Source: JACVRW01 sp963716215 (lineage in GTDB: Bacteria; Actinomycetota; Thermoleophilia; Solirubrobacterales; Thermoleophilaceae). Taken from it: a DNA stretch of 64,000 nt. This document shows, piece after piece, positions 57,557-64,000 of this stretch; the first letter of the stretch is position 1; every line of letters starts with the position of its first letter. The notes beneath the pieces are model-generated. The model searched no databases. It was not told the DNA's origin and saw only the letters and a list, made by a program, of their open reading frames with translations. Where the stretch lies: NCBI GenBank assembly GCA_963716215.1, contig OY970298.1:3782001-3846000 (forward strand), in the 5' to 3' direction. A program made the translations under genes and the position numbers.

Positions 57557-57607
57557 CCAGCCGATCGGACGATGTCCCGCACGCGAGGGCGCGCGGACAC
57601 TCGCCCG

Positions 57608-58785
57608 ATGTCGATACAGCCGCTCACCCGCGACCTGCTCCACACCAGCGACGCGATCGAGCTGCCCTCACCCGGTGTTCCGGTGGAGGCCGAAGCGTCG
57701 CGCCACGACCGCTACACGATCGTCGTGACGCGCTCGCCGACCGAAACGCTCGACCACCTGCTGAAGCTGATCGCGGGCGCAAACGTCGCGTTGATCACCG
57801 ATCAGACGGTCGCCGAGCTCCACGGCCCGGCGCTGCTGAAGGCGCTTGAGAGGCGCGGGCGTCAGCCCGGAGGTGATCGCGATCCCGGTCGGGGAACGCA
57901 CAAGACGCCGCACCAGGCACTCGAGCTGCTCGACTGGCTGACCGGCACCCAGCTGGCCCGCACCGACGTGATCGTGACGTTCGGAGGCGGCGTGGTGATC
58001 GACATGGGCGGCTGGGTCGCCAGCGCGTACATGCGCGGCGTGCCGTACGTGAACCTGCCCACCACGCTGGTCGGCCAGGTCGACGCGGGCATCGGCGGCA
58101 AGCTGGCCGTGAACCACCCCGTCGCCAAGAACCTGATCGGCGGCTTCGCCCAGCCCGGCGGTGTGCTCTCCGACGTCTCCCTGCCTGCGGACGCTCGACC
58201 GCCGCCAGCTGCGAGCCGGCCTCGCCGAGTCGATCAAGAAGGCGATCATCGCCTCGCCCGCCTACTGGGACCTGATCGAGGGCTGGCGCCGAGCAGATCC
58301 TCGCGAGCGACCTCGACGCGCTCGAGCGGCTCGTGCACGGAGCGAGCGTGATCAAGGCCGAGCTGATCGCCCGGGATCCCTACGAGGAGGACTCGCGCCG
58401 CACGCTCGGGTTCGGCCACGCGCTCGCCCATCCGCTCGAGACGGTCACCCGGTACGACGGCGTCCTGCACGGCGAGGCCGTTGCGCTCGGGATGGTCGTC
58501 GAGGCACGAATGGCCGCCGCGCGCGGCCTGCTCTCACCAGGCACGTTGGAACGGATCCTGAGCCTCCTGCGGCGGGTCGGCCTGCCAACGACCGCCGCGG
58601 AGCTGCCGGCCAGCGTCGACGGCGACCGGCTGCTGGCCGCGATCGAGCGGATTCGCCTGATCCGGGGCGGCGGCTTCCGCTTCGTGCTGCCGGTGGACCT
58701 CGGCGAGACCGTGATCGCCGATGACGTCACTCCACCTGAGCTGCATGCGGCGCTCGGGCTCTGCGGCATCGGCGTGGGCGGATGA
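57608..58785 (+). pseudogene. 3-dehydroquinate-synthase-like sugar phosphate cyclase, frameshifted
   Basis: About 390 residues when read through breaks. NAD site 'VIVTFGGGVVIDMGGWVASAYMRGVPYVNLPTTLVGQVDAGIGGK' in parts, then 'VNHPVAKNLIGGFAQPGG'. Zinc ligands are retained: Glu in 'GLAESIKKAII', His in 'RRTLGFGHALAHPLE' and His in 'VLHGEAVALGMV'. The 'LAHPLE' run differs from the usual 'GHTxGHAxE' of AroB. A compensated +1/-1 pair at about 57847-57893 scrambles some 16 residues; further breaks lie near 58190 and 58287. It should form a carbocycle from a sugar phosphate. Whether it serves the shikimate route or a cyclitol route is open. Confidence 0.7.
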
Positions 58786-59234
58786 CCACCGTCGCCCACG
58801 TGGGCCTGACCGTGACCGACCTCGACCGCGCCACTCGCTGGTATGGAGATGTCATCGGGCTCGAGCCGATCGGCCCCGTGGAGGTGAGGGCGCACGCGGT
58901 CATGCTGGCATGGTCGCGGCGGACGTGTTCGGCTCGCCGCCGGCGTCCTTCCGCCAGGCCCACCTGGCTTGCGCGAACGGGGTCGCGATCGAGCTGTTCG
59001 AGTTCAGGCATCCGCCATGGAAGACGGGCATCTTCCACCTCTGCTTCCCAACCCGGCGATCGAGCAGACTCGCTGAGCGCATCGCTACAGCAGGGGGCCG
59101 GCGGACCTCCCGCGATCTGGGAGATCTTCCCCGGCGAGCCCTACCGGACCTGCTACTGCGAGGACCCGTTTGGAAACGTGATCGAGCTGTACTCGCACAG
59201 CCACGAGCGCACCTACGCGAACAGGGAGGCCTGA
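58782..59234 (+). pseudogene. VOC family protein, frameshifted
   Basis: Composite: 'VAHVGLTVTDLDRATRWYGDVIGLEPIG', then in another frame 'SFRQAHLACANGVAIELFEFRHPPWKTGIFHLCF', then 'IWEIFPGEPYRTCYCEDPFGNVIELYSHSHER'. The His in 'VAHVGL', the Glu in 'IELFEF' and the last Glu in 'NVIELYSH' fit metal ligands of a functional glyoxalase/isomerase-type enzyme. Breaks are near 58900 and 59090. Coupled by ATGA to the cyclase gene and 1 nt from the aminotransferase start. Confidence 0.65.
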
Positions 59235-59235
59235 G

Positions 59236-60559
59236 GTGGGCGCGTCGCAGCGGATGCTCGACCGCGCCCGGCGCTCGGTTCCCGGCGGAGTGAACACCGC
59301 GAAGCGGCGAGTCCAGCCGCCCGATCTGCGTCCGCTCCGGCGCCGGCGGCCGGATCGAGACCGTCGACGGGACGCACCTGATCGACTTTCACGCCGCCTA
59401 CGGCGCGGTGCTGCTCGGCCACGCCCATCCCGCGGTGGTCCGACCGGTAGCCGACGCGGTCGAACGGGGGTGCTGTTCGGCCTCGGCGTGACCGAGGGCG
59501 AGATCGCGCTGGCGGAGAAGATCGTCCGCCACGTGCCGTCCGTCGAGCAGGTGCTGCTCTGCGGAAGCGGGTCGGAGGCCACGCTCCACGCGATCCGGTT
59601 GGCTGCGTGCGGTCGACCGGCCGCCCGCGGATCGTGAAGTTCCAGGGCGCCTACCACGGCTTCCACGACTACGTGGCCCGCAACTGACCTGAGCACCGCG
59701 GCAAGCGGTCGGGCGACGCGACCCGTTCTCGGCCGGGCTGCTCGACGCGGCCGTGGACAACACGCTCGTCTGCCCCTTCAACGACCTCGACTCCGTCGAG
59801 CGGCGCCTTCGCGCACGAGCCTGGTCAGGTGGCCGCGGTGATCGCCGAGCCGATCGTCCACAACGCCGCGAGCATCGCTCCCGGGCCGGGCTTCCTCGAG
59901 GGTCTGCGCGCGCTGTGCGACCGCGACGGCGCCGCTGCTGATCTTCGACGAGGTCATCACCGGCTTCCGCCACCACCTGGGCGGGTTCCAGGCACTTTCG
60001 GGCGTGCTGCCGGATCTGACCACGCTGGCGAAGGCGCTGGCCAACGGCTTCCCGATTGCCGCGCTCGGGGGCAGGCGCGAGCACATGGAGCGCTTCAACA
60101 CGTACGACGGCGGCGACGTCTGGTACGCGGGCACGTACAACGGCAACGTCCCGGGAGTGGCCGCGGCCTTGGCCAGCATCGACTTCCTCGAGCGCAACGA
60201 CGTGCACGCTCACCTGTTTCGGCTCGGCGACCGCATGCGCGCCGGCCTGCGCGAGATCGCCGCGCGCGCCTCGGTGCCGGCCACGGTCACCGGCTACGGG
60301 TCGGTGTTCGCCCTCTGCTTCCTGGACGAGCCGGTCGCCACCTACGACGACCTGCTGCGCAACGACGAAGAGCTGTTCGTGACCTATCGCCGCGAGCTAG
60401 CGCGTCGCGGCGTCTTCGAGATCCCCGAGAACCTCGGACGCAGCCACCTCATGTACAGCCACACCGACGCCGACGTCGACCACGCGCTGGAGGCGGCCGA
60501 GCAGGCGCTGCGCGCCGCGCTCGACCGTCAGCCGCGCCGCGCGACCGCGGCCATCGTGA
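59236..60559 (+). pseudogene. Glutamate-1-semialdehyde-type class III aminotransferase, frameshifted
   Basis: Composite: 'RSVPGGVNTAKR', 'IDFHAAYGAVLLGHAHPAVV', 'LLCGSGSEATLHAIRLA', 'GPGFLEGLRALCDRD', 'LIFDEVITGFRHHLGGFQA' and 'LTTLAKALANGFPIAALGG' with the PLP Lys. The family moves amino groups on oxo-compounds; here an oxo-cyclitol or sugar is plausible. The second half (60004 on) is intact. The last frame stays open to 60804 inside the convergent PAP2 gene, so the true end is probably near 60540-60560 with one more break. End coordinate is an estimate. Confidence 0.68.
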
Positions 60560-61394
60560 CCGGCAGCGCCACGGCGGCCGACGCGATCCCGCCGGCCACG
60601 ACGACGAAGGCCGTGTTCTCGCGCGCGAAGCAGGTCGCGCCGCTCGGGTCGGCCAGCGCCACGGCCGCGCCCGCGAGCACCACGACGAGCGCGATCCCGC
60701 CCGCCGCGAGAGCCAGGCCGCCGGTGGCGATCCGGTCGCTCGCACGAGCGACCGCGCTGCCGGCCCAGCGCTCGGCGGCCGGTGCGCGCGCGTCCGCCTC
60801 GTAGAGCGCGGCTACGAGCGCCAGCGCCCAGCCGGTCGCGAGCAGGTAGCCGGCAAGTACGTCGCTCGGGTAGTGCCAGCCCCAGGCCACGACCGCACCG
60901 CCCACGCCGAGCGCGAGCAGCGAGCCGACGAGCGCGGCCGCCAGACGAGCGCGCCGCGGAGCGGCGAGCACCGCCGCCAGCGTCAGGGACATCGCCGCAG
61001 TGGCGTGGCCGCTGGGCAGCGCTTCGGGTCCGACGACCCAGCCCAGGACCGGCGCGTAGCGCGGGTGGGCGAGCAGCACCTTGAGCAGCTGGCTGGAGAC
61101 GCTCGTGGCCGCGACCAGCGCGAGCACCGTCACCGCGACCCGCGGGCGACCGCGCACCAGCGCGAGCGCCGCGAAGACGAGCGTCATGACGGCGACCTCG
61201 GGCGGGTTGCCGAGCTGGGTGAGCCGGATCGTGAGCTCGGCGACCCAGCCGTCGTTGAGCGAGACGAATCCGGTCAGGCCCTGCAGGTCGAGCGAACGGC
61301 CGGGGCCCCACCAGTAGGCGGCCACCACGACCAGCGCGAACAGGGCGGCGCAGCCGGCGGCCATGGCCAGCAGCTTCTGGGCGCGACGATCCAT
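60528..61394 (-). CDS. PAP2 family phosphatase
   Basis: 288 residues with about six to eight hydrophobic helices. The three phosphatase motifs are 'KVLLAHPRY' (motif 1, loose), 'LPSGHATAAM' (motif 2, PSGH) and 'GWHYPSDVLAGY' (motif 3, His and Asp). It probably removes phosphate from a lipid or isoprenoid phosphate at the membrane. A C-terminal region of 90 residues adds two further hydrophobic segments. TACGTT lies 6 nt before the ATG. It is intact although its neighbours are frameshifted. Confidence 0.88.
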   Translation of the reverse strand: MDRRAQKLLAMAAGCAALFALVVVAAYWWGPGRSLDLQGLTGFVSLNDGWVAELTIRLTQLGNPPEVAVMTLVFAALALVRGRPRVAVTVLALVAATSVSSQLLKVLLAHPRYAPVLGWVVGPEALPSGHATAAMSLTLAAVLAAPRRARLAAALVGSLLALGVGGAVVAWGWHYPSDVLAGYLLATGWALALVAALYEADARAPAAERWAGSAVARASDRIATGGLALAAGGIALVVVLAGAAVALADPSGATCFARENTAFVVVAGGIASAAVALPVTMAAVARRG

Positions 61395-61400
61395 GACACC

Positions 61401-61406
61401 AACGTA
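61401..61406 (-). promoter_or_regulatory. -10 element TACGTT, leaderless type
   Basis: TACGTT ends 6 nt before ATG 61394 of the PAP2 gene. Confidence 0.4.
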
Positions 61407-61446
61407 GCCGACCTCCTAAAGCGGGGCTAACGGCAACCGGCCCGAT

Positions 61447-62472
61447 CTAGCGCTCCCGGGTTTCTCTGGCGCGTCGCCACTGGTCGAAGCCGACGGCGGC
61501 GACCAGGATCACGCCGACTACCACGTCCTGCCAGAACCGCTCTACCCCGCCGATCAGCAGACCGTTGGCGAGCACGACGGGGATGAACACGCCGACCACG
61601 GTCGCCGAGATCAGGCCCACGCCGCCGGTCAGGCTCGCCCCTCCGATCACCACCGCCGCCAGCGCCGCGATCAGCTCGGTGGTGTGACCGGTCGAGACGC
61701 TGGCCACGGCGAAGCGCGCCACCTCGAGCAGGCCGGCGCAGCCCGCGAGCGCTCCCGACAGGACGTACAGCCCGAACAGGTGCCTTCCGATCGCGATGCC
61801 GCCCCGTCGTGCGGCTTCCTCGTTCGAGCCGATCAGGTAGTTGTGCTCGCCCCACCTCGTGCGCGACAGTAGGAACCCGCACGCCGCCACCAGCACACCC
61901 GCCGCGAGGAACGGCACCGGCACCCCCAGCACGGTGGCCAGCCCCACCTCCTCCTGGATGCGCGGAGGCGTGCCGCTCACGTTGGAGCCGCCGCTCAGCA
62001 GCCGGGCTGCCCCGAGTGCCGCTCCGAGGGAGCCCAGCGTCACGACGAACGGGGGCAGGCGCGCGTAGGCGATCAGCCACCCGTTGATCGCGCCCCATGC
62101 CATGCCGCTCCCTAGCCCGACACCCGCGCCCACCAGCGCGGCAGCGAGCTGGTGGTCGGTCGAGCCCCCGGTGACCTCCTTCATGGCCAGCGCGGAGGCA
62201 ACCGCCGAGAACGTCATCACCGAGCCGATCGAGAGATCCAGACCGCCGCTGACGATCACGGCCGTCGCGCCGGCCGCCAGCACCAGAAGCGTCGATGCGT
62301 CGCCGGCCACCGTCTGCGCGTTGAACGTCGTGAGGAACGTGCCCGGTGGGAGCAGAACCGCGCAGGAGACGATCAGCCCGACGAGCACCACGAGGATCCA
62401 GAACATCCCCGTCGCGGGCACGCCGCGGGCCGCCGCGGCGAGCCTGCTCGTGCGGAGGACGTGCTCGCCCAT
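61447..62472 (-). CDS. Sugar ABC transporter permease (RbsC-like)
   Basis: 341 residues, about ten helices. 'GATAVIVSGGLDLSIGSVMTFSAVASALAM' (in parts) and 'GVGLGSGMAWGAINGWLIAYARLPPFVVTLGSLG' are hallmarks of the CUT2 (ribose/xylose/inositol) permeases, as is 'YLIGSNEEAARRGGI'. 'AALAAVVIGGASLTGGVGLI' is the coupling region. It starts at ATG 62472, one base into the ATPase stop (TGATG). Transports a monosaccharide or cyclitol. Confidence 0.9.
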   Translation of the reverse strand: MGEHVLRTSRLAAAARGVPATGMFWILVVLVGLIVSCAVLLPPGTFLTTFNAQTVAGDASTLLVLAAGATAVIVSGGLDLSIGSVMTFSAVASALAMKEVTGGSTDHQLAAALVGAGVGLGSGMAWGAINGWLIAYARLPPFVVTLGSLGAALGAARLLSGGSNVSGTPPRIQEEVGLATVLGVPVPFLAAGVLVAACGFLLSRTRWGEHNYLIGSNEEAARRGGIAIGRHLFGLYVLSGALAGCAGLLEVARFAVASVSTGHTTELIAALAAVVIGGASLTGGVGLISATVVGVFIPVVLANGLLIGGVERFWQDVVVGVILVAAVGFDQWRRARETRER

Positions 62473-63251
62473 CAGGAGCCTCCCACCATCGCCGTCACGA
62501 TCCACGCGGCGTCGACCTCGGTGGTGTCCCGGGTGCCGGCATTGCGCCCCAGCCGCAGCACGGTCACCCGGTCGGAGATGTCAAGCACCTGCGGCACGTC
62601 GTGCGAGATCAGCAACACGCCGTACTCCCGGCTGCGGAGGTTGTTGATCAGCTCGTCAACGGCCGTGCGCTGGCGTACGCCGAGCGCGGCGGTCGGCTCG
62701 TCCAACAGCACGATTGTCTTCGCCCAGATCGCCGCACGCGCGATCGCCACCCCCTGCCGCTGCCCGCCCGACAGCATGCGCACCGGGCGCCCTACGTCGC
62801 TCACCGGCACCGCCAGCTGAGCGAAGGCCTCACCGGTGCGCTGCTTCATCGTGGCTCGGTCGAGCACCCCAAGGCGTCCGAGCAGTCCTGCCCGTCGAAC
62901 CTCGCGGCCGATGTAGACATTGGAGACGCAGGAGCGGTGGTCGGCCAGCGCGAGGTCCTGGTAGACGGTCTCGATCCCGAGCCTGCGGGCGTCGAGCGGC
63001 GACGAGAGCTCGACGGTCGCGCCCTCTGCCCTGACCTCGCCGGCGTCCGGCTTGATGACCCCGGCCGCCACCTTGAGCAGGGTCGACTTGCCCGCCCCGT
63101 TGTCGCCCATGACCGCGTGGACCTCGCCCCGCCTCAGGGTCAGGTCCACCCCGCGCAGCGCCTCCACCCGTCCGAACGACTTCTTGATGTCCCGGAGCTC
63201 GAGCACCGCGCTTCCGGCGCCGCCGAGCTCCGGCTCGCTACTGGGGCGCAC
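62472..63251 (-). CDS. Sugar ABC transporter ATPase, single nucleotide-binding domain
   Basis: 259 residues from GTG 63251 (ATG 63284 is possible but overlaps the binding-protein gene by 47 nt). Walker A 'MGDNGAGKSTLLKV', signature 'MLSGGQRQGVAIARA', Walker B 'IVLLDEPTAALG' and switch 'LLISHD'. CUT2 ATPases usually have two fused domains (RbsA, about 500 residues); this has one, as in the fructose-type FrcA system. The 'VYQDLALADHRSCVSNVYIGRE' run fits that branch. Confidence 0.9.
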   Translation of the reverse strand: MRPSSEPELGGAGSAVLELRDIKKSFGRVEALRGVDLTLRRGEVHAVMGDNGAGKSTLLKVAAGVIKPDAGEVRAEGATVELSSPLDARRLGIETVYQDLALADHRSCVSNVYIGREVRRAGLLGRLGVLDRATMKQRTGEAFAQLAVPVSDVGRPVRMLSGGQRQGVAIARAAIWAKTIVLLDEPTAALGVRQRTAVDELINNLRSREYGVLLISHDVPQVLDISDRVTVLRLGRNAGTRDTTEVDAAWIVTAMVGGS

Positions 63252-64000
63252 CCGAGTAGAGGCAGGGCTGGTTGGACGGGTCATCCACGTTGTCCGCGGT
63301 CAGGACGCAGATCTTCGGCTGGATCGAGCTCGCCACCCGCTTGCCGTTCAGCGCATCGACGGCTGCCTTCACCGTGTCGATTCCGTAGTCCCGCGCCGCC
63401 ACCGAGACCACCGCATCGAGCTTGCCGGCGCGCAGCGACTTGATGTTCTGGATGAACGCGTCGAAGCCGACCGTCTTGACCTTCCCGAGCTTGCCGGCCG
63501 CCTCCAGCGCCGGGATGGCGCCCTGGCTGCCGAACCCCACGCCCACGAAAGCACCAGCCAGGTCGGGGTTCCGGGTGATCGTCGTGCGGGTGATCGAGTT
63601 CGCCTTCTGGGGCTCGAGGTCGAAGTACTGGATCGGCAGCAGCTCCATGTCGCTCTGGCTGTCGATTTCGCGCTCGAAGCCCGAGCGCAGCTGACGCGCG
63701 AACCCGACGCCCGGCGCGTGGTCGAGGTACATGACCTTGCCGGTCCCGTCGGTGAGGCGGACCAGCTGGCGGCCGACCTTGCGACCGGCCTCCACGATGT
63801 CGCTCGACACGTGCGTCACGGCGAAGCTCGGGTCCGTGGTCGTGGTGTCGAACGTGACCACCTTGATCCCGCGGTCGGCGGCCTGCTGGAGCGGAGCCTG
63901 GAGCGCCTCCGCGTCGGTCGCGGCGACGATGATCGCGTCGGGTCGCTTGGCGATCGCCGCGTTCACGACCGGGATCTGCGAGGCGGGCTCGTACTTGGGC
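63238..64000 (-). CDS. Sugar ABC transporter substrate-binding protein (RbsB-like), 5' end outside window
   Basis: Partial: about 254 residues, running off the right edge so the signal peptide is not seen. 'AIAKRPDAIIVAATDAEALQAPLQQAADRGIKVVTFDT' (in parts), 'GRKVGRQLVRLTDGTGKVMYL', 'ANSITRTTITRNPDLAGAFVGVGFGSQGAIPALEAAGKLGKVKTVGFDAF' in parts. A periplasmic-binding-protein type 1 fold for a monosaccharide. It is the first gene of binding protein-ATPase-permease, on the strand convergent to the cyclitol-type genes. Confidence 0.88.
   Translation of the reverse strand, partial: PKYEPASQIPVVNAAIAKRPDAIIVAATDAEALQAPLQQAADRGIKVVTFDTTTTDPSFAVTHVSSDIVEAGRKVGRQLVRLTDGTGKVMYLDHAPGVGFARQLRSGFEREIDSQSDMELLPIQYFDLEPQKANSITRTTITRNPDLAGAFVGVGFGSQGAIPALEAAGKLGKVKTVGFDAFIQNIKSLRAGKLDAVVSVAARDYGIDTVKAAVDALNGKRVASSIQPKICVLTADNVDDPSNQPCLYSGAPQ

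Noticed and set aside
60004..60804. Aminotransferase frame extending 245 bases past its domain end into PAP2
   Set aside because: The tail is Ala/Thr-rich and antisense to a well-supported PAP2 gene, so the true stop is probably hidden by another frameshift near 60540.
1..64000. Search for CRISPR arrays, tRNA/rRNA genes, insertion sequences and prophage genes
   Set aside because: No regularly spaced repeats, cloverleaf-like segments, transposase, integrase or phage structural genes were recognised.

Overview
The window is high-GC DNA (about 70% by eye) with dense gene packing, many 1-4 base start/stop overlaps (ATGA, GTGA, TTGA, TGATG) and frequent GTG/TTG starts. Gene content points to a soil-type, aerobic, heterotrophic actinobacterium, most likely of the Thermoleophilia/Solirubrobacterales. 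The grounds are a fused-type KorA/KorB 2-oxoacid:ferredoxin oxidoreductase, a three-subunit proton-translocating transhydrogenase, DipZ, SpoIIE-type partner switching, many SDR and VOC proteins, and several small proteins of a kind I associate with that class. The lineage call is inference. No tRNA, rRNA, CRISPR array, transposase or phage gene was seen, and no gene-free stretch exceeds 300 bases.

Layout. 1-6.4 kb: end of a crotonase, a CFA-like methyltransferase, a SnoaL-like protein, korB-korA and a secreted DUF1254/DUF1214 protein. 6.5-9.4 kb: pntAA-pntAB-pntB. 9.4-16 kb: small conserved proteins (GNAT-like, RemA/DUF370-like), an SDR, a secreted GH-A-type glycosidase, rhodanese, PfkB kinase, an SPFH/NfeD pair, ArfB and an HxlR regulator. 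16-20.7 kb: two HtrA-like proteases, truncated hemoglobin, a DHFR-like reductase, an NlpC/P60 lipoprotein, a DUF1244 protein, a repeat-bearing small membrane protein and a ferredoxin. 20.7-29 kb: cupin, aldehyde dehydrogenase, SDR, flavin monooxygenase, DipZ, VOC/AraC, thioesterase and hydrolase. 29-36.3 kb: STAS + PP2C/kinase module, PhzF, a polytopic membrane protein, VOC, and arginase-azlC-azlD. 36.3-40.2 kb: xylose locus (ROK repressor, xylA, divergent xylB) with a recognisable xyl operator. 40-51.5 kb: two MFS transporters, a secreted M11-like metalloprotease, a GH1 beta-glucosidase, a 19-residue hydrophobic protein, P450, a second CFA synthase, a sulfotransferase-like protein, and MarR and XRE regulators.

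51.5-64 kb looks like one catabolic or cyclitol locus. It holds an SDR, IclR, an HpcH/HpaI aldolase and GntR on the minus strand. Divergently on the plus strand are an IolD-like TPP enzyme, a D-2-hydroxyacid dehydrogenase, a dehydroquinate-synthase-like sugar-phosphate cyclase, a VOC protein and a GSA-type aminotransferase. A sugar ABC transporter (binding protein, single-domain ATPase, permease) lies beyond an intervening PAP2 phosphatase. Both regulators, PAP2 and the transporter are intact, while the enzymes are riddled with 1-base frameshifts. That means either local sequence error or a decaying locus.

A signal runs across the whole window: at least 19 start codons are preceded at 6-10 nt by TANNNT (often TAGGGT, TAGCCT or TACCCT), as expected for leaderless transcription. 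In three cases the TAG of that hexamer is also the stop codon of the upstream gene.
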